The notes beneath the pieces were generated by a model, which had not been told where the DNA came from, did not search any database, and worked only from the letters and a program-made list of their open reading frames with translations. This document shows positions 23,673-36,886 of a DNA stretch of 64,000 nucleotides, piece by piece. The translations under genes were made by a program, and so were the position numbers. The stretch spans positions 1-64,000 of the forward strand of contig CAJNOJ010000159.1 of assembly GCA_905250025.1 (NCBI GenBank). The letters are read 5' to 3'. The DNA is from Adineta ricciae. Taxonomy: Eukaryota; Rotifera; Eurotatoria; Adinetida; Adinetidae. How positions within the stretch are numbered: the stretch's first letter is position 1; each line of letters opens with the position of its first letter.

Positions 23673-25520
23673 TTATAACTTTTTCTTAACTAAATCGAAA
23701 TGTTCTCTGTAGTGTTGAAGATGTATGTGATTTGGTGGTAACGCTTGCATTCCAATTTGTACTGCACGTTCACAGAATGATGCTGCTTTGGCATAGTTTT
23801 CCATATTGACATGAACCATGCCAATGTTATTATTAGACATTGCCAGATCGGGATGATTCGCAGGCAAAGTCTTTTGTCGAATAGCCAATGCTTTCTGATG
23901 TGCTGAAAGTGCTTTTGAATAGTCACCTTTAGTGTAATAAACCAATCCAATATTGTTATAAGACATCGCTAAATCAGGATGATCTGCAGGAAGTGATTTT
24001 AGAGAAACTTCCAGTGCTTTTTTATAGAATGAGATAGACTGCTCGTGATGTCCTTGTCTATCCTCGATCCATCCTAGTTGATGATATATACCGGCTCGTT
24101 GTTGACCGTCAGACGTTTGTTCAAGCATAGTTTTGTAAACTTGACGCGCTTTTTCTAATTCACTCATTTTGATCAAGACTATGCCCAGTCGTCCCCATCC
24201 TTTGGAGTTTGGATTAGTGTTTTCGTTAGCGTATGCCGCAGGTATCCGAATTTCTGAGTCATCGTTCGTTGCTAATGTTAAATCTATTTGCCAAAGTCGA
24301 TTATTTCCGTCGATTTGTTTCATTTTACCGATACGAAAGATCGTGAACATTGAGAGGAGAATGTTATCGTCTGAGCTTTGTAATGAGATAACTTTACTAA
24401 TTGAAGCGAAAGGTCCTACTGCTTTTGAAGGATTTGCAGATATGTGAAATAGGACGCCGATCAGATCAGGATTTTCTGCAGCATCACGAGCGATATTGAG
24501 AGGTTCTTTCGAATCCGTATTAGCGAACAAAAAGTTATTAAGTGACATGAAACCACCTTTAAGTTTCGCCAGTCGATCGAAATCTGCCTTAGATAAACCT
24601 TGTCCACGGTAAAATGTTACTGATTGTTCATTATCATGATTTCGATATTGTTCTGCAGACAATTGTTCGATTTGACGATGCAGATCGATTAGAAAGAAAT
24701 CCAATTTCATCAATAATTGCAGATCGAGAAGTCGAAGAGCGCGATTGATCATTGAATACAAAAGTGAATTCTGTGCAAACCATTCGATAGGAGTCTTTTC
24801 CTTATAAGTTCGCTTAAATTCTTTCATCGTGTGCAATGCTTGATCATTTTTGTTGAATGCACCACGACAGTAGTCGATGAATTCATCCAAGCGTTGATCA
24901 TCGAACGAAATTGTCAGTAGAATTTCTTTCAATATCGAAGGATAGACAAACGAAAACGGCATTTGATCTTCGTCTCGTTTCGCTGCATCGACATCATTCA
25001 TTGACAAGAGGTTGATTCCGATCGAATCCTGTTCACATATGTCTACAATCTCTTCCAGTGCTTTGGCAAGATCAGCTGAATGAGTAAAAACACCAAAGAT
25101 CTTCGTCCAATTCTTTGCCCATCGTTTGAATTCCTTTTTATTGTCACAGAAGATCAATATCGAATACACTTGCGACATATTATAAATCGTCGGAATGATT
25201 TTCTGGCCAAGTGTACCAGAAATAATTAGACAAATCTTCTCGTCCATATGTTTCGAGAGAAACAGAACACATGGATCCGATTCGGTGAATGTATGAATTG
25301 TATTTATCTCATGACGAAATTCTGCAATTGCATTACGCCAGAAACTGTTACCCTTTTCATCCATCTTTTCGTCTAGCCAAACGAGAATCACATTTTGAAC
25401 AATAGGCGGTGCAGTTGTTCGACGTTGGATTGAAGCAGACGATTTCGACGGTTTCAACGTTTCTTTGTCTTTCGTGCCATTAGTTTTACTCGAGGATGAA
25501 CTCGATTTCTGTTTACTCAT
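23673..25520 (-). CDS. ADP-ribosyltransferase-fold protein with TPR repeats; active site degenerate
   Basis: Single-exon, 615 residues. Order: low-complexity Ser/Lys head (1-40); N-terminal alpha/beta module (about 45-155; VILVWLDEKMDEKG, ICLIISGTLGQKIIP, VYSILIFCDNK); linker (155-300); ART fold (about 230-420; TPIEWFAQNSLLYSMINRAL, VTFYRGQGLSKADFDRLAKL, GGFMSLNNFLFANTD, FHISAN, then LLSMFTIFRIGKM and RLWQIDLTLA); and at least three kinesin-light-chain-like TPRs at the C-terminus (SLPADHPDLAMSYNNIGLVY and two more). The ART R residue is kept, but the canonical S-T-S reads SLN and the E-x-E just before LLSM reads D-D-N. Catalysis is therefore doubtful. ART/TPR proteins of this layout are, as I recall, numerous in bdelloids. 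The gene is divergent from TMEM131. Confidence 0.82.
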   Translation of the reverse strand: MSKQKSSSSSSKTNGTKDKETLKPSKSSASIQRRTTAPPIVQNVILVWLDEKMDEKGNSFWRNAIAEFRHEINTIHTFTESDPCVLFLSKHMDEKICLIISGTLGQKIIPTIYNMSQVYSILIFCDNKKEFKRWAKNWTKIFGVFTHSADLAKALEEIVDICEQDSIGINLLSMNDVDAAKRDEDQMPFSFVYPSILKEILLTISFDDQRLDEFIDYCRGAFNKNDQALHTMKEFKRTYKEKTPIEWFAQNSLLYSMINRALRLLDLQLLMKLDFFLIDLHRQIEQLSAEQYRNHDNEQSVTFYRGQGLSKADFDRLAKLKGGFMSLNNFLFANTDSKEPLNIARDAAENPDLIGVLFHISANPSKAVGPFASISKVISLQSSDDNILLSMFTIFRIGKMKQIDGNNRLWQIDLTLATNDDSEIRIPAAYANENTNPNSKGWGRLGIVLIKMSELEKARQVYKTMLEQTSDGQQRAGIYHQLGWIEDRQGHHEQSISFYKKALEVSLKSLPADHPDLAMSYNNIGLVYYTKGDYSKALSAHQKALAIRQKTLPANHPDLAMSNNNIGMVHVNMENYAKAASFCERAVQIGMQALPPNHIHLQHYREHFDLVKKKL

Positions 25521-26327
25521 CTCCTGTCAAATGTTGTTGAGAAGTCAAATTGACCGATAAACAAACAGTAATTTCGTTGTTGTTGATCAAAAACGAATGA
25601 AGCACTTTCGCTGGGTTGCGCTTCAAAGTTGGTTTATTCTGTGGGATGAATACGTGTTTTGCTGATTTATATTTTGATAGTAAGTAACGCTTCGTCAATC
25701 AAGCTGTTTTAACCATCTAGTAGCAGTCCAAAACATAGATTTGCTCATCGCGCAATCACATGAAATAACGATATTTTACTTTTTCTTTCTCTAATATTCT
25801 CCTGACAAGGTAAACTCGGCCGAAATCAACGATTTTTTCCTTTCGTTAATTATCCATCGAGGGAAAAATGATGGGTATTTTTCTCTTACGAACATATGAC
25901 ACCGACGTGTCAGATTTTTTTCGTCTAATATTCGAACAAGAACAGATATCATGAGAAAAGAAAGCATTTTTTTTCTCGTTACAATGAATATTCTGTCGGA
26001 ACTCTCGTGTCAATTCAATAATTGATAACCTAGCGCCCTCATCATATCACCTGTCAAATATTCGTATCTAATTGGTCGCTTTTCTCACTCCAATCGAAAC
26101 TAAACGAAAAATTTTTCCTAACAAACGCGTTTTGATCAAAGGACAGAAAAGATGAATATGTACAAAATGTGTTACGCTTCGATACTCTTCTAATACTTCG
26201 ACTTGCTTTAATCACCATGTAGAGAATATATCTCGGAGAAAACCTCTCACTATTGAACGTGATTTTCTTCTTTAGATTATAAAATCGATTCGTAGTAATT
26301 ATTTTCTGTGTTTCGATCTGCGAATAA
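25521..26327. promoter_or_regulatory. Divergent intergenic region, ART-TPR and TMEM131
   Basis: 807 bp separating two divergent start codons (25520 minus, 26328 plus), so it should contain both promoters. AT-rich; no TATA box or known motif could be assigned with confidence. Confidence 0.45.
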
Positions 26328-29300
26328 ATGATCTTTTCTACAAAATTACAAACTCAACAACAACCTTCAAGTCGCGGTTGTTATTGTTTACACTACATCT
26401 TTTTGTTACACATATCTACAGCATTTTTAATGATAATCAGTGCATTGAATAATGATGAAGGTTAGATAAATCAATTTCATATTAGCTAAAACTTCTATTT
26501 TGTTTAGCGACTATACAATTTCCATTGAGAGAAGATGTGCCGTTTGATTCTCAGTTAACAGTACGTTTTTTGTTCAATACGACTTTGAAATTATCTCTTT
26601 CTTCACGAAGGATCTCGAAGCGTACAGAGAATTACTGATAAATTTGCTGCAACCGTATGATGAACAGATAAAATTAGATGAAGATATTGTTACTGAACCA
26701 TCACCCGAAGATTCCTTGCTCTCCATACGGTTTATTCCTCATTCACTTCATTTTCCTGAACAGTAAGTGTTCAATTCAATAACTCAAACTTTGTCTAATT
26801 AGATATTTATGAGTATTTAGACCCATTGCCATTCCACGCATGCAGACGGTGATGATCATCAACGATAATTCTGAACCACTGGAATTAAAATCAATCTCAG
26901 GAAATACAACTCATTTTTATTCATCATTTTTCAAACAAACAATACTTCCAGCTCATGGCGGTAATACATCAATTAATATCTATTGCTTGCCGCAAACGAT
27001 CGACAATATTCAAAGTATTTTTACCGTTGAAACCAATCGTGGAGAACTCTTCTTTCGTGTAAGCTCCCATTTTGATGCGTTTTCTTTTCATTCGAACGAT
27101 CATTTGAAGGTTTATGGAAAAGGTATATCCAATCCATTTCGTTTACGGTCACTGATTAGTGCGACAATCCCGTTAAATTCGACATTTGAATACACAATTG
27201 ACTTCTATAATCCGTATAATTATTCAATAGATATCAATGAGATATACACAAGTGATGAAAATCTGAATATTGATTTATTGTCCAAGCGAAATATCCGAAA
27301 TAAGATAACGAAAAATCTGGAATTTTATGAACAGTGGCATTTGAAACCATACGAAGTCAAATCAGTGATAAAGATTAAGTATTGGGCATTTGAATTGAAT
27401 CATTTTCGTGGTTTTGTTTGCATCCAAACCAATGCGACAGATTTTATTCTTTTACCGGTGAAAATCAATGTTTTGAATCATCCCAGAATATATTCCAATG
27501 TCGATTTACTGGAATTTTCAGCGAATAGCTATATACATTCAACAATGAAACCGATAACAAGGCCAATTTATATATTCAACAATGATTTGGATCCCCTGTT
27601 GATTTCAGTAAGTTCCGAAGTGAACGAGAATGGTGTGGAAAGGATGTTCCTAGTAAGAGAGATCAATTGTAAATAATTTGGTTTAATGGAGCAGAGAAGG
27701 CTAAATAAACGATTCGTTCGATGTTTTTGCTGTCAAATGTTCCAAAAAAGATCCTTGAATAGAATTCCAGATCATTAACAAGATTTGTTTTGTTTAGAAT
27801 GTACGCGTGTCAGACGAACATCAAAACTATATGACTGTATCTTATAAAACTCTTCCCATACCAGCGGATATCCATCATTTGAACCTTATTGCTGAAATTA
27901 CTCTTTATCCGTCATTGATTCCAACTGATATTCAGCATTTAACAGGTGATGTTCAAGTATACACGGCGGATGATGAGCAACCTCGGTTACGAATCCCATT
28001 TGATGAAATAGTTTATCATGGTTTAGTAGATTATGAGAAAGAAAACACACGTTTTTTTATTCCATCAGCGAATCGTGATGATTGTCAGCCAATTAAATTC
28101 ATCAATCGCTATACTATTCCACTTTCTGTATATAATATCACAATCGACAATCCAGAACTTCTTTCTCCATACATTGAAGTAAGAAAAAAATCGAATAAAA
28201 CTCATTTAAACTCATATTTTTCTACATAGATCGAAGCTTTCTCATCGATTCTTTATCTCTATCCTAACCAATGGACTAAATTACTATGTATTAATCTTCG
28301 TAAACAACCGTTATCAACAACACCATTCATCAATATCCAAACAACACTGAATGTGCATACCAATCTCTCATGTTTCCCATTTCCTTTTTATCTATACAAT
28401 GGATTTCTCTCTGTAAGACTAATTCAGTGTTTGCAAGAGAATCGATAACCATTGAGATTATTCTCTTTAGTTGAATCTCATCACTGATCATACGAATGGT
28501 GGTATTCATAATGATGATACCAATCCACTCGAGTTCTTTCTCGCCAGTATACCTGTTCACACATCATTGACAGTTACATTTGTATTGATGAATACAAATC
28601 CAATTGACGTTCAAATCGAAAATGTTGATTCAACTTTGTCAAACATGAAGATTCAATTGAATCATATGGAGCCACTAGCTGATAATCATCAGTTAGAACG
28701 CAGATCCGACAATATCACTACCAATGAAAATATTTCTCAGGTAGATTTAATATGAAACGAGACTTTAATATCGAAGGTATACATCTATTGTTAGCTAATT
28801 ATTCCGGAGCAGCACCGCGCTGTGTTTCGATTGACAATCGATGGAGGTGATCAAGTACGAATACACAACGAATCCATTACTTTTCGAACGATTTATCAAG
28901 TAAAAAATAATATCATGAATCTATTTCTAATCTTCATTTCTCGGCGTAGACTCTGCGAATTAATATCAACTATCAAACCATTGATGGCTCACTTCAGTAT
29001 GCAAACAAAACACCAATACATATCAATGCATCTTTAGTATTGAACGTTTTATCATGGTTTACGATTTAATTTATTTCTTCTAGAACCGCATTGAAATCAT
29101 CGATATATTCCTGAACAATAAATTCAACACACCAGTGAATGTACTACGAATTGAGTTTGAAACACATAAATCATGCTTTACATTCACTTGGCCTGACCCA
29201 TCCGCCCCTCGTTTGAAACTTCAATCAAATCGAACACAACGAGTAAGAAGAATTTATATTCTCAAATCTAGATCTTGAATGGCGTTTCTTAGCTTGGTAA

Positions 29301-32300
29301 ATTTCGTTTCGACATGGCACCGTTATGTAAAACTTTTCCGTCTGAATTGAATGTTTACTGTGGTTTAAATCATCATGTTGTATTCAAACGAAAATGGGAT
29401 GAACATGTGTCTGCATTGAATACATACGAACTTGATTATACGTTAGTTAAACAATTTCGAAATCTTTGGCTTGAATGGATATTAATTGTACAAAAACAAA
29501 AGTAAGAGAATTCAGAAGAGATGAATCTTTATTCAGCTATTTCCTTTCGATAAAGAATTCAAACTCATGTATGGATTTATACTGATCGAGCGAATATCTC
29601 TGTGCCGATTTCCATTGCTTTTATTTGGCCATCCGTACTTGAACATATGTTTTCATTATCATCCCGTACACCCATCATTCTTGATTTCCAAGTGATATTT
29701 ATCAATATTACTAAAGTATTGCAATGTTTATCATTGATTTTACTCCTGCACGCTTACATGTTTTTCCCGATACTTAGACGAAAGATATCATTATAAGCAA
29801 TCCTTCGCCAAATTCTGTGATCTATACTGTCGAACTTCTTTGTAATAATTCCGAAAGTTCGAAACAGATTATCGACGACCGAATATTCACCATCGCTACA
29901 GTAAGTATTCCATTCAAAGTATGATACGGCGTATAAATCATGCTTGCCTGCTTTCAGCCATCGAAACGCGTCGATTTAATCAATGGAATGTACAATTTCT
30001 ATCTTCAACCAACGGAACAGATGAAATTCACCATTGCCTACCAACCAACGCAAACAATTAAACATGAAATGTACTTTATTGTCCGGTAATGTGACGTCAC
30101 TTGTTGAATAAGTCTTAACTATGAAATGAATTCTAATTTGTTGTTTAGAAACAATCTCACAGTTATAGAATCGATATTATTACGCGGAGAAGGTGGAATC
30201 GGTAGTTTGCAAGTCGGACATCGCGAAGCGAGTTCACCGATTACTCCAATTGACATCATGATTGATGAGAAACAGCATACACTTTGTTCGAGTAAAACGT
30301 CTTTGTTACAAGATTTCCTTTTTCGACACTGTTCTCTTAGATCCTCCAAGAAATCTCTTATTTCGAAAAACAATTACATTGTATAATACAGGAAATATGA
30401 AAACAATAATCTACGAGATATCATTCGATCAAAATGCTTGTTCTGGATATGGCTTTTCTACTCCCGTGTGCGGCAATATTGAGATTGAATCGAATGAGAA
30501 ATATAGTCTTCATATCTTGTACGTAATCAAAATCGTTTGTTTTGATTTTGATGAAATTTTCTATTTTTTTCAAAGATATCAACCTGATTATACTACGGAT
30601 GAAGTCAATCGAACATTAACATTGAATACAAATATTGGTCTTATGACATTCCCGATCCACGTTCGAATTCCACAACGTGTCTTATCCGCATGTTATCAAA
30701 TTGTTCCACGGCCAGTGTGGGAATTGCGAACATATTACTTATGTTTCTGTTCTTTATTCATCATGTTTATTTTGATATTTTTCGCAGCCATATACGATGC
30801 ACGACGAACCTTCGATAATGTAATCTGACAAATTTGCTTCTTCGTCGATCCGTATTCTGTGTTTTGTTTATATAGTATTTAACACGCGTTGGATGGCGTG
30901 ACCTTATGGAAACCACGAATAACAAAATCTTTGATCTAAGTGATTTGTCATTAGCTGTGCAAAAAGAAGAAAAAACTCGGTATGATCTAATTTGAACGTA
31001 CAAAAGAGAACGAAGTCTGTATTGTAGCGAGCGCATTGAATCGCTGATAGTTCCTGATACGAAAAAAGGAAAAACTAGTGAGTTACCAAAGAACCCACTG
31101 AAAGCGAAACGTTCAACTACGCCAGTTAATGAGAAGAGAGAAACAATAGGAAAACCTCGGACATCGACTGGATCGTCATCACTGGAAGTCAAACCAATAC
31201 AGGATAAAACACGGCGACTAACGACGGATGGCAGTTTATCAAAGGTTGGCTTGTTTTTCTGATAAATACCGAGATAGTTTCTGAGCAAAAAAAAACAACT
31301 TTTTCAGACGTCAAAGGATCAATCAGAATTAACAGTTCAACCTCAGTCGCGTCCAAGGAAAAAGTCAGATCAACGAACATCTCCGGCAGTGCCAAAGGGC
31401 GTCTCTTCATCGACAGTATCAGATGAAGAAAACGAACAATTTGTTGTACGTTGCCGCATTTACTTTGATATTTCGATCCGATTCAGACAATGTTTGTCGT
31501 AGGTTTCGCGATCACGACGTCTTTCAAGTAAAACAAAAAAGTTATCTTCAAATACCACTCCAACATCGACTGTAGATATCAATCCAATTCAATCGTCTCG
31601 TGATTCTAATCAAATCCATTCAACGGAGCTGGATGATTCTATCAAAGAGCAACAATGGAAGGTGGTGCATACGACGAAAGGGCATCGTAAGACTCGAACA
31701 TCTTCGCGTCGAGAAGCGGTCGATGAATCCCAAACTACAAATCAAACAGCTGAAACATCGGGTTTGCAAACTCCTCTTTCTATCCATTCAGCAAATAGAT
31801 TTGACTTTCTTCTTGTAGAAAACCAAACTGGTCCATTCTCAACGTCGATAGCGCAACATTCTGGTACAAAAGTATCCCGTCGCCGCCGTCGTCCTACGCC
31901 TAAGAATCCGTCGCCTGTGCCAACTCCTAATCTAGCGAAAAGAAATAGTCTACAGGATAGTACATCAATATCTAATGCGAATCGAGAGTTAGCTTTTCGT
32001 CAGTTAACCGAGCAGTTGTGGGCAGCTGGTTTACCATCAGCGACAACGGCATGTTCAATGTCCATACGTTCACGCTGTTCATCAGCACCACCATCCGAAC
32101 GTGGTGGTAACGAAGAGGAGGAGGATCTCGCAAGATCCGATGATGATGATGATGATTTAGAAGAAAATCTTGACTGGGATGAGCCCGATATTCCTGACGA
32201 CGGTAATGCATATTGCTTTGAGTCTTTCTATCGCCTCTTTAACACATGCTCTGCTGGCTAATATATTTATAACACCAATAAGTACGTATATATTTGACTT

Positions 32301-33932
32301 TTGACGGCAAAAGTGAATCATCAGACACATAAGAAAAGGAAGACTACGTTTCGTCTCATTCTTTTTTTGGCAAGTATTCAAAAAAAAACGGTGGTTATGC
32401 TGATCGATACATGCACGTTGTACTTTTTTCTTTCCATTCTTTTTTACTCGTTCTGTCCGTGTTGTCATTACTCAACTTAATAGTATATAAGGGGTTGTTT
32501 TTTTGAGGAGAAATTGAAAACATCCAGAGAACGACGCATCATTAAACTTCTATTAAACTCTTAATTCTCTGCTACCCGTTAAACAGTTTAACTTTTATTT
32601 AATCTAAATTAAACTCTTTTTATTAAAAAAAAATGCTTGATTTAACTTCTGTGACACCCTCGAGTGAGTTCGAACGATCAGTACAATCTAAAAAAGCACT
32701 ATTTTCTTTCGTCTTTCAGATTTTGGTCGATATGCTTTACAAAGTGAATTGGATACGAATGAACGAACGCAAGCACAACACAAAACAGTATCGAATCACA
32801 TACCACCGTTAATGTCGTTATCAATCACACCGCCAGCAATGACAACAAGTATGCAAGAGAGATCAACGACACCTACATCTCTCATCAAAGAAAAGTATGT
32901 ATTGAAAAACAGAACAGTATATGACATCATCGGTTTAAGCAAAATTTAATAAGAGTCTTCTCGAGTAATCAATCACAGTGAGAAGAAACGAAAAATATTT
33001 ACCGCTTGACTCACAACGTACAAAGGTAGCCTGAATGGATAGAATGTTTTATCAGTAGTTGCTTTTCGCATAAATAAATTCGATTACTTTCTCATTTGAA
33101 ACATCCTTAATCTGAATGACCTTGCTGAATCCATGCTTGCTCATTTTAGCATTGAACCAGTATCTTTTCCACAACATACGCATGGTCCAATCCAACGTCC
33201 TAACAAATTGAACTATTCACCACCTGCACAGTCGTCAGCAACCTTTGCTCAGATTACTCAATCGCCAACTACGCCGGATGTACTCGTTCAAATAAATCAT
33301 CTGCTTGATCATCAAAATAGTGTTGCAACCGTACCATCGACGCCCGATGTTTCGAATTCAGCAACGTCCGCAACATTACCACAAGATTTGGCGACACCAA
33401 ATGTGCCTTGGACACCATTTGCGGCAAATGATTGGGCAACAAAGTACGATTCGACATGGCCGACTCAAACGCCAAGCATTCCGTTAACAACACATATGCC
33501 GAATCCATTTGTATTTCGACAGATGTCAAAGGAGGAATCAACCGTTTGGCCAACGGCTCTAGGAACAGCGACACCACGTTCAACGCCATTGAATACACGT
33601 TCGAAGCAGGGAAATGAATGGAATGAAATATTCCAGCCAACTACTCCTTCGTCAGCCGATGTAGTAAAACCAACGAATAATAATTGGTCGAAGTTTTTAC
33701 CCGCCGCAGATTCATCTTCAATGGAGAATTCAGGTGAAAATAAACAAGAAAACGAAGGAAATAATGTAATAAGTCAATTCACATTTCGTTTTATTTTCAT
33801 TGATTCCTTATTTTCTTTTAGTTTTGGAATCCGATGACTTCATCGAATCCGGAAGCACAGTGGTGGCCAAAAACACCATCTAATGATAACGCTGATAATA
33901 AAGATCAATCTCGTTGGGATTTTGCCCGTTAA
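26328..33932 (+). CDS. TMEM131: TMEM131-family type I membrane protein (collagen/secretory cargo trafficking)
   Basis: Large gene with about 25 exons. The ATG at 26328 starts an N-terminal hydrophobic signal segment. The luminal part is a series of ASH/PapD-like beta domains: SIRFIPHSLHFPEQPIAIPR, FYSSFFKQTILPAHGGNTSI, GISNPFRLRSLISATIPLNS and FILLPVKINVLNHPRIYSNV. The last, RNNLTVIESILLRGEGG, precedes VPRPVWELRTYYLCFCSLFI and one transmembrane helix (about 30700-30800), matching the TMEM131 order. The cytoplasmic tail (30880-33932) is long, basic, Ser/Thr/Pro-rich with Trp-containing repeats (VPWTPFAANDWA, STWPTQTP, EWNEIF) and ends WWPKTPSNDNADNKDQSRWD. In animals the PapD-like domain binds procollagen and the tail recruits TRAPP for ER export. 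Introns are mostly ~55 nt; one before 32720 is ~517 nt. Confidence 0.88.
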
Positions 33933-34134
33933 ATTGCATTGTTAAACAAGCTGTTAACCACGATTTGAAGAGTCTTTTTTTTTCTTCTTTTTATCATTTT
34001 TATCGGTAAAGCGCTTTATTCTGCGTGAAATTCTGAAAAAAAACTAAAGAAAATGCGTCAACATAATAATAAAACAAAAAGAGAAATAAATTTAAAAGAA
34101 TATACATCTTTTTATTCTAGAGAATAGATAGACT

Positions 34135-35420
34135 ATGCCGCCGACACACATTGAACGATATATTCGTTCTATATTTGTACAAAATATACCTGCTGGGATA
34201 ACAGAAGATCTTTTCCGACAAATGTTAAGTCAATTTGGAGCTCTGATTCATTTTCACATGTTTCTCGATCCTACGGGAGCGAATAATATGACCGAATCAG
34301 GTTTACAAACGTCAAGAGGTTATGCATTTGCTGAAGTAAGTGTTTCTATCTAAAAAAAAAAGAGATTCTCCATCTGAAAATCTTTCAGTTTGCATCGAAT
34401 GAAATCGCCCAAACAGTTATTGGTAAATTGAATGGTCTTGATCTCGGTGGTTTTCGTTTGCTTGTTGAACTGCTTTCCAATCAAGCAGAACCAGTGAAGA
34501 ACTTATTCGAACAAGTATGTGCGACGACAACAACGACAGTTACTTCGTTGAACAAGAATGATCCTCGTCTTGCAAACGCAACAGCGATGCAACCTTCACA
34601 AGCCTCAGTCATGACCTTACCAGTAGAATCTTCGGCACCACCAACAACTACTTCAGCTAATACTAGTAATAAAGAAGAACGTGAATCGATTTCAAATGCT
34701 GTTGCTTCTTTGCCACCGGCTCAGGTTTGTAATTTGAATAACTATCGTTTTTTTCATTGTATCTTCTTCTATTAGATGTTCGAATTAATGAAACAAATGA
34801 AACAATGCATTGACGCGAATCCAAACGAAGCAAAAACACTTCTATCAACTAATCCCCAATTGGCATATGCACTGTTACAAGCTCAAGTCGTGATGAGAAT
34901 TGTCGATCCACAAGTGGCTATGGCATTGCTTAATCGTGCTGATAAAGATATTATTCCAACTCCGACAGATGTTAGAAAATCATCTACAACAACCGCACAA
35001 CCTACAGCAGCAGTCACCGCTCCACTTCCTCTTCCTGTGACAGGCAATCCAGCTGTACCATTCCTATTTCCGGTCATTCCTGGTGCACCGTTCTCCATGC
35101 CAATGATGCCTTCTAACGCAGCTAACGCTCAACAAGCAGCTGCTGCTCTGTTTCAAGCTGCTCTCCTATCAGGTCCTGGCATGTTTCCTGGCGCTCTCAT
35201 TCCGCCACCATTTCCTCCTGTTCAAACAGCATTTCCACCTCAGATCAATCCTTTACCACCACCACCACCAATACGTACACCCAATCTTGATGAGAATGCT
35301 GCTCTTCTTCTATTACAACTAGATGATACTCAACTAGCCCAGTTGCCACCAGCACAAAGCATGCAAATTCGTACTTTACGTGAACAAATCGCTAAAACTG
35401 GCCTATTACCCAAAATATAG
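34135..35420 (+). CDS. CSTF2: Cleavage stimulation factor 64-kDa subunit (CstF64)
   Basis: Three exons, about 390 residues. N-terminal RRM with RNP2 SIFVQNIPAGITEDLF and RNP1 RGYAFAE|FASNEIA crossing an intron. The hinge region, which in the family binds CSTF3 and symplekin, ends VASLPPAQMFELMKQMKQCI and NPQLAYALLQAQVVMRIVDP, near-identical to vertebrate CSTF2. A Pro/Ala-rich spacer follows, then the C-terminal helical domain (LLQLDDTQLAQLPPAQSMQI, RTLREQIAKTG). It recognises GU-rich elements downstream of poly(A) sites during pre-mRNA 3'-end formation. It starts only about 200 bp after TMEM131, with an acceptor-like tttttattctag 18 nt before the ATG. A broken 3' copy lies at 38721-39040. Confidence 0.95.
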
Positions 35421-35898
35421 TCAATATGATTTTCTTTTTTCTTGTTGTTAATTTGGTTGTTCTGATATGAATACAAAAAAAAACACTCTTCCATAGTCAT
35501 CAGAGAGAAAATGACAAAACGTTTCTATTTAATCTTCTACGAATACCATTCTATTGTGAATTCAACAAAAAGAATTTGTCATGCAGGAATAAACATTAAT
35601 CATAAATTATTCACAACTTTCTAACATCAATCGAACACCAAATCATACTCTACTTTTTCTTCTCGCTCCTTCTCTCTAGAAAACAGTGATGACAATGGCA
35701 CTAGTTGAATCTTGAGTTATTCAGAACTATTTGACTTCGTTTTTACATGTGTTGACAGTTGGGGTTCACTGTATCGGATATGGAAGTATTCGTATGTGAT
35801 AAAGAATAATCAGATCATGACGATATTTGTAAGGTATGATTTTGTTAGTAATTATAAGCGATATAATGTGAAAATTTTACAATTAAACAGAAAGAACA
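35411..35898 (+). repeat. Direct repeat, copy 1 (CSTF2 last codons and 3' flank)
   Basis: From caaaatatagtcaatatgat to gatataatgtgaaaattt this 3' flank is almost identical to 39041-39529 (I count about four differences in the first 100 bp and none seen through most of the rest). Both copies share an ORF starting MSYSELFDFVFTCVDSWGSL, which is probably not a gene. Confidence 0.92.
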
Positions 35899-36886
35899 AT
35901 CGTCGACTGACTAATTTGAGATCGAATACGAAGCGTTTCAGATCTAATGAACCGTAGACCTGTATGAATGGATAACGTTGTGGTCAGTGCTTTCAGTACG
36001 ACTTTGAAAAAGGGTAACAATGAGTACGCTGACACTACCGATAAAATCTCATTTCTTGTTGTGCTATGAGTAGCGAATTACTATAAACGGAATATAAAAA
36101 CGATAGGTGAACATTGATTGAACGCTTAATTTACAGTGTCACTGATACAAATATGAAAACATGCAGCTATGCACCAATAATGAGTATTTCACATTTCAGT
36201 TATGTTATAGAAAAAAAAAGGTGATTCTTTTCATTTTGAAGCATCTTTTTACGAAAGGAAAGAAACTAATAACGATCAATTCGAAAAACTGCACCGATCT
36301 CAGACAGATACGTAAAAAATCAACCTTTTGCTTTGTAATCATATAGTCCTTGACGACAAAGTGCTTCGAGTTCCTGTTGTTTTCTGTGGTTGGATATGAT
36401 CGATGTGAAGCTAACACGAACAAACGATGTGTTAGCTAAAAACGTTTTTACTAATTATATCCCGTTCCTGAAAAATACACCATTCGAAAGAGCGTCATCG
36501 ATAGATTCCCCAAACATAAAAGAATTAGACATCGCCCATAGAATACAGGAACGCCAAGTCAAACAAGATCGTATAAAAATGTCCCGTCGCTATTAGGGAC
36601 ATTATCTCTACTCATCTTCTATAAGGACAATACTTCGATCAAACATTCGTTCCACAATATGAGCTATTGGGTTAATTTCATTGTCATCCAAATGACAACT
36701 AATTTATTATGAGCAACTATGTTTTTTCCTTTAAAGACATACAAACAATAACGATCAAAATATTGATACAAGAGGAAAATAATTGAACAAAATCTCAGTT
36801 AAATCATTGTCTTTTCCTAATAAATACAACTCGTTGATTTTTACATAATTAACTCACCCTTCGTTTCTTGTCACATTGTCTGTTAC
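35899..36886. other. Degenerate spacer after CSTF2
   Basis: AT-rich. ORF 36390-36596 has a moderately coding-like peptide (ELDIAHRIQERQVKQDRIKM) but no recognised family and no extension. Probably decayed sequence. Confidence 0.35.

Noticed and set aside
35712..35957. ORF MSYSELFDF... present at 35712 and 39343
   Set aside because: Present twice only because the segment is duplicated; no domain and it lies in CSTF2 3' flank.
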